Source of the DNA: Bacillota bacterium
GTDB taxonomy: Bacteria; Bacillota; Clostridia; Lachnospirales; Lachnospiraceae
Reading direction: 5' to 3'
DNA: 61,558 nt
Assembly (NCBI GenBank): GCA_023415475.1
Contig: JAEZKL010000056.1
Coordinates: 1 to 61,558, forward strand
In this document: one piece after another, positions 51,659-61,134 of the stretch
Numbering within the stretch: the first letter of the stretch is position 1
How the letters are laid out: each line of letters begins with the position of its first letter
Translations under genes and position numbers: made by a program
Notes under the pieces: generated by a model
What the model saw: only the letters and a program-made list of their open reading frames with translations
Told to the model about the DNA's origin: nothing
The model's database searches: none

Positions 51659-53233
51659 ATGAGAAAGGTTTTGCGTTTAGTCAGCGTACAGCTTTGGGCG
51701 GTGCTGGGAGATATGCTGTCCGTTGGAAATCTGAAAAAAAAGAAGCCGAAGGCGCTATACCTTGGGATAGGCTTTTTCGTCATTCTTATGAGTGCAATCT
51801 CATTTTTCTATAGCATTATGATTGGAAACGGGTTAATGATGTTTGACAGCCTTGAGCTTCTGCCTGCGATTATGATGTCAGTTACCTGTATGATTCTTCT
51901 TGTGACCACCATATTGCAGGTGAAGGGTACTATATTTGGTTTTAAGGATTATGACATGGTTATGGCAATGCCGATCAGTACCGGCAAAGTGGTTGTAAGC
52001 CGTCTGATTATCCTATACTCGATTAACCTGATCTTTGTTACGATGCTGATTCTTCCGATGATATTTGCTTATGCCATACTCGCGCAGCCACCGGTCCTAT
52101 TCTATGTATTTGGTGTGGTGGCTATGCTTTTTATACCCTTGGTTCCGATTGCGGTTGCTTCCTTAATTGGTACTGTAATCGCTTATGTGGCATCCAGGTT
52201 CCGTCGTAATAATCTTCTGAATATAATTCTTATCATGGGCTTGCTGGCAGCGTTCATCGCCATGTCCTTCGGCATCGAGGAAGACGGAGAGAAGCTGGTT
52301 AATATGGGAAGGGCAATGACGGCACAGGTTTATGCCCTCTATCCTCTGGCCAAGTTGTATACGATGGCTGTTGTGGAGCAGGATGTCTTAGCCTTTGGTT
52401 TATTCCTTGGAATATCCGTACTGGCATTCATCCTTTATACAATCCTGGTTAAGGCGGTATTTAAGAAAATCAATACAGCTATCATGACCGGCAGAGCAAG
52501 GTCGAATTATAAGCTGGGCAGATTAAAGACATCATCTCCTATGAAGGCTTTATATCGTAAGGAGCTAAAGCGTTATTTTTCGTCCACCCTATATGTAACC
52601 AATACCGCCTTTGGTATCGTAATGCTGACAATGGCAGCGATTGCATTGTTCTTTGTAGATACACAGATGCTCTTCGGAGCGGAAATGCCGGCTAATATGA
52701 TTGCCGGTATCGGGCCGACGATTATTTCCTTCTGTGTTCTTATGTGTTGTACCACAATGTCTTCGATCTCTCTTGAGGGTAAGAGCCTGTGGATTGTAAA
52801 ATCTCTGCCGGTGGAGCCGAAGACAATATATCTGGCGAAAATATATGTTAATCTGACTGTACTGTCACCTGCAATCATTGATGCGGTGATTCTTGGCATT
52901 GCACTGAAGGCAGAGCTACATATCATCATACTTATGGTTTTCATTACGATAGTCTGTTCTGTATTTATTTCGTTTTTCGGCTTACTGATTAATCTGTTGC
53001 TGCCGAACTTTGATTGGAACAATGAAGCGGTAGTAATTAAACAAAGTGCAGCGGCTATGGTTACAATTTTTCTATCCATCGGTATCGTTGCACTTCAATT
53101 TGTACTTATGATTATCATCCCCAATATAACTATTGCGTATCTGGGCTATATCCTTGTGATGGCAGGGATAGATGCCTGCCTATATGCGGTTATTCTATCC
53201 TATGGCAAGAAGCGGTTTGCTGCTTTCGCGTGA
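51659..53233 (+). CDS. ABC-2-type transporter permease
   Basis: 524 aa, with about 12 predicted membrane helices in two groups split by a basic loop (RARSNYKLGRLKTSSPMKAL, about residues 280-299). The segment GFKDYDMVMAMPISTGKVVV near residue 100 is typical of this exporter class. It forms a complete transporter with the ATPase just upstream. Substrate unknown. The ribosome site is weak (GAAAGG), which suggests coupling to the ATPase gene. Confidence 0.85.
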   Translation: MRKVLRLVSVQLWAVLGDMLSVGNLKKKKPKALYLGIGFFVILMSAISFFYSIMIGNGLMMFDSLELLPAIMMSVTCMILLVTTILQVKGTIFGFKDYDMVMAMPISTGKVVVSRLIILYSINLIFVTMLILPMIFAYAILAQPPVLFYVFGVVAMLFIPLVPIAVASLIGTVIAYVASRFRRNNLLNIILIMGLLAAFIAMSFGIEEDGEKLVNMGRAMTAQVYALYPLAKLYTMAVVEQDVLAFGLFLGISVLAFILYTILVKAVFKKINTAIMTGRARSNYKLGRLKTSSPMKALYRKELKRYFSSTLYVTNTAFGIVMLTMAAIALFFVDTQMLFGAEMPANMIAGIGPTIISFCVLMCCTTMSSISLEGKSLWIVKSLPVEPKTIYLAKIYVNLTVLSPAIIDAVILGIALKAELHIIILMVFITIVCSVFISFFGLLINLLLPNFDWNNEAVVIKQSAAAMVTIFLSIGIVALQFVLMIIIPNITIAYLGYILVMAGIDACLYAVILSYGKKRFAAFA

Positions 53234-53268
53234 GCGTAAGCGATGGTCATTCGTATAAAGGTATCCAT

Positions 53269-53340
53269 AGGGCTGTTGCATATAATTTTGCTTAGGAAGG
53301 AAGATTCCTGTGATATAAATATTATGCAACAGCCCTTTCT
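53269..53340 (+). terminator. Long hairpin terminator of the ABC operon
   Basis: AGGGCTGTTGCATA (53269-53282) pairs with TATGCAACAGCCCT (53323-53336), with an inner AGGAA...TTCCT hairpin, followed by TTCTC. Bases 53341-53505 before the purM promoter hold no supported ORF. Confidence 0.78.
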
Positions 53341-53505
53341 CAGGATATATATCCGAATGCTCCATATGCGGACGCGCACTGCAATTATGGGAGTAGGAGC
53401 TTCAGTTAAAAGCTTTACTTATATATATCACACCATATATTAGGTTGACTAATTAATTGCATAAGAAATTATCCGTTGAAAAGTAAGGACAAACAAATAA
53501 GAATA

Positions 53506-53514
53506 TGCTAAAAT
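53506..53514 (+). promoter_or_regulatory. Extended -10 promoter of purM
   Basis: TGCTAAAAT: TGN followed by TAAAAT at 53509-53514. TTGAAA at 53476-53481 is too far away to be its -35. No purine riboswitch features were seen between here and the gene. Confidence 0.45.
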
Positions 53515-53598
53515 GTGAGCATAAAAAGCGATGGAAATGAACAGAGATTTGAGGATCGATGTGGTTATGCGGTTTAGTTGAAATGGGAGGTAAAGCAG

Positions 53599-54624
53599 AT
53601 GGATTATAAGAAGGCAGGAGTGGACATTGAGGCCGGATATAAGGCGGTAGACCTGATGAAGGAGCATATCAAGGGCACGATGCGTAAGGAGGTTCTGGGT
53701 GGAATCGGTGGTTTCTCCGGAGCATTTTCTCTGGAAGGCTTCAAGAGTATGGAGCAGCCGACCCTAATCTCCGGCACAGATGGTGTCGGTACAAAGCTTA
53801 AATTAGCATTCCTTTTGGACAGGCATGATACAATTGGGATAGACTGTGTAGCTATGTGCGTTAATGATATTGCCTGCGCGGGTGCAGAACCTCTGTTTTT
53901 CTTGGATTATATAGCTTGTGGTAAGAATGAGCCGGAGAAGATTGCAACCATTGTAAAAGGCGTGGCAGAAGGTTGTAAGCAGGCCGGTGCTGCCCTCATT
54001 GGTGGTGAGACTGCAGAGATGCCGGGCTTCTATCCGGCAGAGGAATATGATCTGGCCGGCTTCGCTGTCGGTATCATCGACCAGAAGCAGATGATAACCG
54101 GTGCTAATGTGAAGCAGGGGGATACATTGATTGGTATTGCCTCCTCCGGTATTCATAGTAACGGATATTCCCTGGTAAGAAGAGTATTTAATATGAAGAG
54201 AGAGACGTTGGACATATATTACGAGGCTCTGGGCAATACCTTAGGTGAAACATTACTTACGCCTACGAAGATTTATGTAAAAGCTTTGCAAAGCTTAAAG
54301 AAGGGCAAGGTTACGATAAAGGCCTGCAGCCACATAACCGGCGGAGGCTTCTATGAGAATATTCCGAGAATGCTCCCGGAAGGCATACATGCTATGCTGA
54401 AAAAGAACAGCTATGAGATTCCTCCCATCTTCCATATGCTCTCGAGGGATGGAGATATTGACGAGCAGGTTATGTATAATACCTACAACATGGGCATCGG
54501 AATGCTGATTGCCGTTGATAGTAGTGAAGCGGATAAGGCATTAAGATTACTTGCAGAGGCAGGAGAAAAGGCATTTGTAGTCGGTGAGACGGTGAATGGC
54601 TCAAAGGGAGTAACCTTATGCTAA
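53599..54624 (+). CDS. purM: Phosphoribosylformylglycinamidine cyclo-ligase
   Basis: Fifth step of purine synthesis: FGAM to AIR with ATP. Start MDYKKAGVDIEAGYKAV; GGIGGFSGAF, LISGTDGVGTKLKLAF, MCVNDIACAGAEPLFFLDY and ALIGGETAEMPGFY are all conserved PurM blocks, with HITGGGFYENIPRML near the C-terminus. ATG 53599 has GGGAGG 9 bases upstream; the TTG at 53578 is rejected. It overlaps purN by 7 bases. Confidence 0.96.
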   Translation: MDYKKAGVDIEAGYKAVDLMKEHIKGTMRKEVLGGIGGFSGAFSLEGFKSMEQPTLISGTDGVGTKLKLAFLLDRHDTIGIDCVAMCVNDIACAGAEPLFFLDYIACGKNEPEKIATIVKGVAEGCKQAGAALIGGETAEMPGFYPAEEYDLAGFAVGIIDQKQMITGANVKQGDTLIGIASSGIHSNGYSLVRRVFNMKRETLDIYYEALGNTLGETLLTPTKIYVKALQSLKKGKVTIKACSHITGGGFYENIPRMLPEGIHAMLKKNSYEIPPIFHMLSRDGDIDEQVMYNTYNMGIGMLIAVDSSEADKALRLLAEAGEKAFVVGETVNGSKGVTLC

Positions 54625-55244
54625 AGCTTGCTGTTCTTGTATCCGGTGGTGGTACGAATCTTCAGGCACTGCTTGATCAGATGAAGCAGGGCAGGCTTCC
54701 CGGTGTGAGTATAGAGGTCGTAATCAGTAATAAGCGTGATGTATATGCACTGGAGAGAGCAAAGCAGAATGGGATTCCTTCGGAGACTTTAGTTAAAAAG
54801 GAGTTTGCAAGCAAGGAACTGTTTGACGAGGCTTTGCTTCGTATGCTTGACAGTTATCATGTAGATTTGATTGTCTTGGCAGGATGTCTGCTAATCCTCC
54901 CGGAGAGGGTAGTAAAAAGCTATCCCGGTCGGATTATTAACATCCATCCGGCACTGATTCCCTCCTTTTGTGGTGCGGGCTATTATGGTCTGAAGGTTCA
55001 TGAAGCGGTACTTGCCCGCGGTGTGAAGGTAACCGGTGCTACGGTGCATTTCGTTGATGAAGGAACCGATACCGGTCCTATTATTCTGCAGAAGGCAGTT
55101 TTGGTAGAGGACGGTGATACTCCGGAGTCACTGCAGCGAAGAGTAATGGAGCAGGCAGAGTGGGAGCTACTTCCTGAAGCGATACGACTGATTGCTGAGA
55201 AAAAATTATATATAGAGAATAATATCGTGAAACGAATTAATTAG
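54618..55244 (+). CDS. purN: Phosphoribosylglycinamide formyltransferase
   Basis: Third step of purine synthesis: formyl transfer from 10-formyl-THF to GAR. AVLVSGGGTNLQALL binds the phosphate. IINIHPALIPSFCGAGYYG holds the catalytic His, and VTGATVHFVDEGTDTGPI the catalytic Asp. 208 aa is normal. It starts within the last codons of purM (GGAG upstream), so the pair is translationally coupled. Confidence 0.96.
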   Translation: MLKLAVLVSGGGTNLQALLDQMKQGRLPGVSIEVVISNKRDVYALERAKQNGIPSETLVKKEFASKELFDEALLRMLDSYHVDLIVLAGCLLILPERVVKSYPGRIINIHPALIPSFCGAGYYGLKVHEAVLARGVKVTGATVHFVDEGTDTGPIILQKAVLVEDGDTPESLQRRVMEQAEWELLPEAIRLIAEKKLYIENNIVKRIN

Positions 55245-55255
55245 GATACATAGAA

Positions 55256-55300
55256 AACAGATGGCAGATTTAGTTATTATAATCCTGCTCTCTGTTTTTT
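55256..55300 (+). terminator. Terminator or attenuator between purN and purD
   Basis: AACAGA-TG-GCAG pairs with CTGC-TC-TCTGTT, then TTTTGT. It splits purMN from purD, so purD depends on read-through or on its own promoter in 55301-55335, which I could not define. Confidence 0.7.
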
Positions 55301-55347
55301 GTATCATGTTATATCAATAATGAGTTGATGGTAGGGAGGATAAGAGG

Positions 55348-56619
55348 ATGAAGGTTTTGGTCATTGGCAGTGGCGGAAGAGAGCATGCAATTGTACAAAA
55401 AATATCAATGAGCTCCAAGGTAGATAAGCTTTATTGTGCTCCCGGTAATGCGGGGATTGCAGAGCTTGCAGAATGTATTGATATCCCGGTAAGTGATTAT
55501 GCAAGATTGGCTGATTTTGCGAAGACAGAAGGTATCGAGCTGACCGTGGTCGGTCCGGATGATCCACTGGTAGGTGGTGTGGTTGATGTGTTTACGGAGC
55601 GCGGTCTGCGTGTCTTCGGTCCTGCAAAAAAAGCTGCCATCATCGAAGGCTCCAAAGCATTTTCCAAGGATTTGATGAAGAAATACCAGATACCCTCTGC
55701 TGGTTATGAAACCTTTGATGACGCTATGAAAGCAATCGAATACCTAAAGACCGGAAGCTTCCCTATCGTATTAAAGGCCGACGGCCTGGCTCTGGGAAAG
55801 GGAGTCCTAATCTGCAACAGCTATGAGGAAGCGGTTCAGGGTGTGAAGCAGATTATGGAGGATAAGCAGTTTGGCTCAGCAGGCGATAAGCTTGTTGTGG
55901 AAGAATTTATGACCGGACGCGAGGTATCGGTACTTGCTTTTTGCGACGGAACGCATATTCTTCCTATGACAAGTGCTCAGGACCACAAGAGAGCAAAGGA
56001 TGGAGATGAAGGTCTTAATACCGGCGGCATGGGAACCTTCTCACCCAGCCCCTTTTATACGAAGGAGATTGATGATTTCTGCAGAAGGTACATATATCAG
56101 CCTACTATGGATGCAATGAAGGCGGAGGGAAGAGATTTTATCGGAATATTATTTGTCGGCCTGATGCTGACGAAGGATGGTCCGAAGGTGTTGGAATATA
56201 ACGCACGCTTTGGAGATCCCGAGACACAGGTTGTACTTCCGCGAATGAAGAATGATATCATCGAGGTATTTGAAGCTTGTATAGACGGAAGACTGGATGA
56301 AATTACCCTCACCTTCGAGGATAATGCAGCGGTCTGTGTGGTTCTTGCTTCTGACGGTTATCCGGAGCAATATGAGAAGGGTTATCCAATCACCGGTCTT
56401 GAGAATTTCGTGGGTAAGGCGGACTATTTTGCATTTCATGCCGGTACGAAGAGATCCGGCTCTGACATAATTACCAATGGAGGCAGAGTCTTAGGAGTTA
56501 CGGCTACCGGTAAGGATCTGAAGGAAGCAAGAAGAAAGGCTTATGAGGCTACAGACTGGATCTGCTTCGACAACAAATATATGAGAAATGATATCGGAAA
56601 AGCCATCGAAGAAGCCTAG
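55348..56619 (+). CDS. purD: Phosphoribosylamine-glycine ligase
   Basis: Second step of purine synthesis: PRA plus glycine to GAR. ATP-grasp enzyme of 423 aa. MKVLVIGSGGREHAIVQKI opens the N-domain; IVLKADGLALGKGVLI is the ATP-grasp core. EFMTGREVSVLAFCDG, MTSAQDHKRAKDGD and YNARFGDPETQVVLPR are conserved. GGGAGGATAAGAGG precedes the ATG. The stop codon lies inside the loop-proximal part of its terminator hairpin. Confidence 0.97.
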   Translation: MKVLVIGSGGREHAIVQKISMSSKVDKLYCAPGNAGIAELAECIDIPVSDYARLADFAKTEGIELTVVGPDDPLVGGVVDVFTERGLRVFGPAKKAAIIEGSKAFSKDLMKKYQIPSAGYETFDDAMKAIEYLKTGSFPIVLKADGLALGKGVLICNSYEEAVQGVKQIMEDKQFGSAGDKLVVEEFMTGREVSVLAFCDGTHILPMTSAQDHKRAKDGDEGLNTGGMGTFSPSPFYTKEIDDFCRRYIYQPTMDAMKAEGRDFIGILFVGLMLTKDGPKVLEYNARFGDPETQVVLPRMKNDIIEVFEACIDGRLDEITLTFEDNAAVCVVLASDGYPEQYEKGYPITGLENFVGKADYFAFHAGTKRSGSDIITNGGRVLGVTATGKDLKEARRKAYEATDWICFDNKYMRNDIGKAIEEA

Positions 56620-56640
56620 TCAGGCTTCTTTCTGTCTGTT
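56611..56640 (+). terminator. Terminator overlapping the purD stop codon
   Basis: GAAGCCT (56611-56617), AGTC, AGGCTTC (56622-56628), then TTTCTGTCTGTTTTC. The stem includes the first base of the stop codon. Confidence 0.75.
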
Positions 56641-56855
56641 TTCTTACGATTCTGTTAAGTAATCCTTAATTTTATAAATGCACCCACAAAATACCGGTAA
56701 TGCCACAGAAGTGCCATACTTATATTGTAGAATAAGGAAATAAAAAAGGTAAATTTAGATATTAGACTACTTATGACGGGCCTTATGCGATCCGCTTAGA
56801 TTTATGGCAGATGAATTGATTGATGTATTCATCTTGTATTCGAAAGGGGTATTCA

Positions 56856-59591
56856 ATGAAAGTACGGTACTATAACAGATGGCTGATTATTCTTCTAATC
56901 CTAACACTTACTATTCCACAGGTCTACATGGGGGAAGCCCGACAGGTTCTGGCTGCTTGGACAGCAACCGTTACGTCCAATACCTTAAATGTAAGGACAG
57001 AGCCCTCAACAACTGCAGATAAGGTGCAGCTGAACGGAACGAATGTATACCTGGCTAAGGATGAAACCGTGAATATCTTAAAGGAGGAGGGGGATTTTTA
57101 TTATGTCACCCTCAAATTTAATGGTAAGACAGTGAAAGGATATATACATAAAGACTATGTGAAAGTAAGCGGAAAGCCGGACCCGACAGCGACTCCGACT
57201 CCAAAGCCTACTCCAAAGCCTACTCCAAAACCTACTTCAGCGCCGTCTGCCACGCCAAAACCGGATACCTCGAAAGCCGTATCGGTGAATAAGGAAATTA
57301 AGCTGAAGGGTTCGATTACTGCTTCCTCCTTAAATGTACGCAGCGGACCGGGTACCGGTTATGCTAAGGTTGGAGGCGTGTTTATGGGAGACACAGTAAC
57401 GATCATCAATGAAACAATGATTGACGATGCAGAATGGTATGGAATTTCCTTTAAAAACGAAGGGAAGACAAAGACCGGATATGTTCTCAGTTCCTATGTT
57501 AAGCTGTCCTTTGACAGTACGATAAAGGGAGAGGTTGATGTTAAGACGCTTAAGGTGAGATCAGCAGCCGGAACGAAAGCTGCCTATCTAAAGAACAGCA
57601 AAGGAAGTCTCATATCCTTGAAGGAGAACAAGTCATTAACCATTATCGGTGAAGTTACATCAGCGGGGATAAAATGGCTAAAGGTTACCTTTACGGTAAG
57701 TGATAAAAAGTATACAGGCTATGTTGAAGCAAGTAAGGTGAATTTTAAAGTGACTGAGGTTCAGGCGACACCTACACCAAAGCCAACAACGGCTCCGACA
57801 CCTACCGTGACACCGAAGCCTACCGTGACACCAAAGCCTGCCACTACGCCAAAACCAAGTGCTAATCCGACACCAACACAGTCACCGGTGCCGACTCTTA
57901 CGCCATCACCGATGCCGACCTTGAGCCCGACTCCGACGATCAGCCCTACACCGACGCCGGACCCTCTTTTACAGACAGATTTTTTACAGGTTTACAATAA
58001 TACAATTCAGTATGAAATATCAAAGCCTGTTAATGGCTATGTGTGCAATTCCGTTCTGGTGAATCTGATCAAGGATTATCGGACCGGTGAATATTGGTAT
58101 GATGATTATGGTAATATATTATTTCTTAGAAATAAGGATAAGGTATTAGTCACCGGTGTAGAACGTGGTATTTCCGACACCTGGTATCTTATCTCTTTAG
58201 AGAATGGTATCTACGGCTATGTAAAAGCGGAGTATGTTTATATCTCCGACGGTACCGGTGGTACAACCGGATCAACACCGACTCCGACACCGGTGATCAC
58301 TGATAATATGGATTTTGAGACAAAGCTGTCCATGCAAGGCTTTCCGGAAAGCTACAAAGCCGGGCTCCGACAATTGCATGCGCAGTATCCAAACTGGGAA
58401 TTCAGAGCTTACCATACCGGACTTGATTGGAATACGGTAATAACGGCAGAGAGTGTTCCCGGGAAGAACGTCATTCCGAATACCAAGGGTGTGGAGTGGA
58501 AATCACTGGAAAGTGGTGCCTACAACTGGAAAACAGATACCTTTATAGTCTTTGATGGTTCGACTTGGGTAACCGCTTCGAAAGCAGCGATTGAATATTA
58601 TATGGATCCTCGCAATTTCCTGACGACGAGCGGTATCTTCCAATTCGAATTATTAAAATATCAGGATCAATACCAGAACCTTACAGGTGTGGAAAACATA
58701 CTGAAGGGAACGGCAATGTACAATTCAAATTATACATATGTGGATGACAATGGAGTAACGAGTACTACATCCTATGGGCAGACCTTTATCGAGGCTGCAA
58801 AATATTCCGGCGTCAGTCCTTACCATCTGGCTTCCCGTGTAAAGCAGGAGGTGGTTACCGGACCTACTACCTTGAGTAACAGTGTGACCGGTACCTACAG
58901 TGGATATGAGGGTCTGTATAACTTTTACAATATCGGTGCGAATGACAGCGCTGGCGGAGGTGCTATCGCAAACGGACTTAAGTTCGCCAAAAACGGTAGT
59001 ACCAATGCTGTAACAAATCAATTATATAAGATACCCTGGATTAATCCTTTCCGCTCCATTGTAGGTGGTTCCTATTTCATCGGAGGAAGCTATATCAATC
59101 GCGGACAAGATACCGTTTACCTTCAAAAATTTAATGTTACTCCGATTTCGACCTATTATCATCAGTATATGACGAATGTCGAGGCACCCTATGCTGAGGG
59201 TAAGAAGATATTAACGGCATATAACGGCCTTGCCGATTCGCCGATTGTATTCTCCATCCCGGTATATCTGAATATGCCTTCGATACCGTGTCCTCAGCCG
59301 ACAACAATGTTCAATCCCAATAATCGGATGAAGAGTCTTAAGGTACTTGATGCACAGGGCAATGAGTTGGCGATTACACCTACCTTCAATCAGACAGAAT
59401 ATAATTATTACCTGATTGTTAATAATGCTGTGGATGTAGTTCAAATCAATGCAACTTCCGTAAGTAAGAAGGCTACCATAAGCGGTGGAGGAACAATACC
59501 GTTGAATGTCGGAACCAATACGGTTGTCATTGCGGTAATTGCTGAAAATGGAAGCATTGCAAATTATACAATCAATATCGTAAGGGAATAA
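56856..59591 (+). CDS. Secreted SH3-domain glucosaminidase (autolysin-like)
   Basis: 911 aa. Signal peptide with cleavage after about residue 33 (VLA-A). Bacterial SH3 modules follow: SNTLNVRTEPSTTADKV, ASSLNVRSGPGTGYAKV, a weaker VDVKTLKVRSAAGTKAAY, and one near residue 385. They are joined by Thr-Pro-Lys linkers. The glucosaminidase domain (PF01832) has HLASRVKQEVV and TGTYSGYEGLYNFYNIGAND, containing the catalytic Glu and the YN(F)YNIGA block. The C-terminal ~85 residues are a cadherin-like beta-sandwich (MKSLKVLDAQGNEL to ANYTINIVRE). ATG 56856 has AAAGGGG upstream. It should cleave peptidoglycan glycan strands. Confidence 0.92.
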   Translation: MKVRYYNRWLIILLILTLTIPQVYMGEARQVLAAWTATVTSNTLNVRTEPSTTADKVQLNGTNVYLAKDETVNILKEEGDFYYVTLKFNGKTVKGYIHKDYVKVSGKPDPTATPTPKPTPKPTPKPTSAPSATPKPDTSKAVSVNKEIKLKGSITASSLNVRSGPGTGYAKVGGVFMGDTVTIINETMIDDAEWYGISFKNEGKTKTGYVLSSYVKLSFDSTIKGEVDVKTLKVRSAAGTKAAYLKNSKGSLISLKENKSLTIIGEVTSAGIKWLKVTFTVSDKKYTGYVEASKVNFKVTEVQATPTPKPTTAPTPTVTPKPTVTPKPATTPKPSANPTPTQSPVPTLTPSPMPTLSPTPTISPTPTPDPLLQTDFLQVYNNTIQYEISKPVNGYVCNSVLVNLIKDYRTGEYWYDDYGNILFLRNKDKVLVTGVERGISDTWYLISLENGIYGYVKAEYVYISDGTGGTTGSTPTPTPVITDNMDFETKLSMQGFPESYKAGLRQLHAQYPNWEFRAYHTGLDWNTVITAESVPGKNVIPNTKGVEWKSLESGAYNWKTDTFIVFDGSTWVTASKAAIEYYMDPRNFLTTSGIFQFELLKYQDQYQNLTGVENILKGTAMYNSNYTYVDDNGVTSTTSYGQTFIEAAKYSGVSPYHLASRVKQEVVTGPTTLSNSVTGTYSGYEGLYNFYNIGANDSAGGGAIANGLKFAKNGSTNAVTNQLYKIPWINPFRSIVGGSYFIGGSYINRGQDTVYLQKFNVTPISTYYHQYMTNVEAPYAEGKKILTAYNGLADSPIVFSIPVYLNMPSIPCPQPTTMFNPNNRMKSLKVLDAQGNELAITPTFNQTEYNYYLIVNNAVDVVQINATSVSKKATISGGGTIPLNVGTNTVVIAVIAENGSIANYTINIVRE
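57198..57233 (+). repeat. 12-bp tandem repeat coding for Thr-Pro-Lys-Pro
   Basis: Three units of ACTCCAAAGCCT (the third with one change) inside the glucosaminidase gene. A second, more degenerate proline-threonine tract lies at about 57768-57960. They encode flexible linkers and may vary in copy number between strains. Confidence 0.8.
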
Positions 59592-59651
59592 TAAGCTTTG
59601 CAATGGTAAGATATCGTGGCAACAGACTTGCAATTACGACAGTGATGATGA

Positions 59652-59691
59652 ATCCGGCCGCGGGTGTGTAACCTGTCGGCCGGATGTTGTT
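59652..59691 (+). terminator. Probable terminator after the glucosaminidase gene
   Basis: ATCCGGCCG (59652-59660) pairs with CGGCCGGAT (59677-59685), followed by GTTGTT. GC-rich 9-bp stem with a weak T tract. Confidence 0.7.
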
Positions 59692-59807
59692 ATAAATGAC
59701 AATGGAATATTCACGAAGTGTGTTTTCTATTGTTTAGGCATACCATGATAGCCTGGAGGAAGGAAACCGGCAGATGGGCTTTCTATCATAAAACGGAGGA
59801 TAAAGCT

Positions 59808-61049
59808 ATGAGATTACAAATTAGACGTTATATCGCAGCCCTTTTATTTCTTTTTCTCGCGGGGGGAATGCTTGTGAGTAAAACAGCCTATGCTGCCAGT
59901 GCAGAGGTGGAGCTGTCTTCCGATTCTACTCAGGTTACCATAGGGGAGGAATTCTTTGTATATGTGAACGTCTCTTCCAATGTATCGTTTGGTGATTTTG
60001 AGGGAAGCATCACCTATGATGATGATGTACTCGAATATCAGGGTGGAGCAAGAAAAATAAAGGGAAGCAGCGGGTATCTCACCATATCTGATATGAATAA
60101 TACAGATGGAGATACGAAACGAAAATATACCATGAAATTTGAGGCTTCTCAGGTTGGTATCTGCAAGATTGCCTTCAGTGATCGAGCGGTTGTATACGAG
60201 CTTGAGGGTGGGGAGATGTCCGTATCCAGTAATGAGCTTACCATTAATGTTGTAGCGCCGGAGACCGCTTCCAATAATGCAAAGCTGAAAGATCTGAAAA
60301 TCAGCCCTTCGATATTGGTACCAGAATTTAACTCGGAAATTTATGAATATAGCACTACAGTGGATTATGATACAGAACAGCTGGTACTTGTCGCTTTACC
60401 GGAGGATGAAAAAGCTTCTGTATCCATCTCCGGAAATGAAGCCTTACAAGAAGGCGAAAATAAAATCCTAATATCTGTATTAGCGGAATCGGGAGACATC
60501 ATAGAATATAGTATCAATGTCATGAAAACGGCGGCACCGGAAATAAGCGATGCTCCGGAGGAAGATAAAATCCCGAAAACAATTCATGGTAATTTTGAAG
60601 TAGTTCGAATGGACGGTGATAAATTTGCTGTTTATAGCGGACAATATAAATTATTGGAGCCGGGGAACGATGTGACAATTCCGGCCGGCTTTCTCAAGAC
60701 GAAGCTAATCATCTCTGATGTCTCTGTGACTGCCTTCTATCCAGCCGGTAATATGGAGAGTGATTATCTTTTGATCTATGCAGAGAATGAACTTGGGGAA
60801 GCTGGATTTTATCAGTATGACCGTGTAGAGCGTAGCCTTCAACGGTATGTGCCTGGGCCAGATATTGTGATAGGAGAAGAGAGCAGCACTAATATGGAGG
60901 AACTAATCAGCTCAGAGGAATACCGCACCAACCTGACGAAAGCGGCGGTGGTAATTGCTGTACTTAGTGCTTTATGCGCACTCTTAATCTTCATTTGTAT
61001 TCGTTTGTTCATAAAATCAAAAGGATACAATACGGATGAGCTGGATTAG
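59808..61049 (+). CDS. Membrane-anchored cohesin-like surface protein
   Basis: 413 aa. Signal peptide (MRLQIRRYIAALLFLFLAGG start, cleavage near AYA-A). Residues ~35-150 match a cohesin fold: VELSSDSTQVTIGEEFFVYV, FEGSITYDDDVLEYQGG and MKFEASQVGICKIAF. A cadherin-like beta-sandwich follows at ~158-240 (LKDLKISPSILVPEF to IIEYSINVMK). A ~110-residue unrecognised domain comes next, then a C-terminal membrane helix (AAVVIAVLSALCALLIFICI) with a short basic tail. ATG 59808 with GGAGG is preferred over upstream starts. It may display or bind dockerin-like or other surface proteins; this is inference. Confidence 0.85.
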   Translation: MRLQIRRYIAALLFLFLAGGMLVSKTAYAASAEVELSSDSTQVTIGEEFFVYVNVSSNVSFGDFEGSITYDDDVLEYQGGARKIKGSSGYLTISDMNNTDGDTKRKYTMKFEASQVGICKIAFSDRAVVYELEGGEMSVSSNELTINVVAPETASNNAKLKDLKISPSILVPEFNSEIYEYSTTVDYDTEQLVLVALPEDEKASVSISGNEALQEGENKILISVLAESGDIIEYSINVMKTAAPEISDAPEEDKIPKTIHGNFEVVRMDGDKFAVYSGQYKLLEPGNDVTIPAGFLKTKLIISDVSVTAFYPAGNMESDYLLIYAENELGEAGFYQYDRVERSLQRYVPGPDIVIGEESSTNMEELISSEEYRTNLTKAAVVIAVLSALCALLIFICIRLFIKSKGYNTDELD

Positions 61050-61052
61050 CTA

Positions 61053-61093
61053 TTGACAAATGGCACAGGGCTGTTATACTGTATATATAACAG
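61053..61093 (+). promoter_or_regulatory. Promoter and palindromic operator of the GntR gene
   Basis: TTGACA (61053-61058), 16-base spacer, TATACT (61075-61080). An inverted repeat CTGTTATA (61071-61078), 7 bases, TATAACAG (61086-61093) covers the -10 box. This is what an autorepressing GntR dimer would bind. Confidence 0.75.
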
Positions 61094-61134
61094 GTATATT
61101 ATTCATGACAATAGAAAGTTCGAGGTGTATCCGA

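Noticed and set aside
56820..56855. Longer N-terminus of the glucosaminidase (start at 56820)
   Set aside because: It would place 12 extra residues before a normal signal peptide; AAAGGGG fits ATG 56856.
59718..59807. 30-residue N-terminal extension of the cohesin-like protein
   Set aside because: The extension would precede a complete signal peptide, and GGAGG lies just before ATG 59808.
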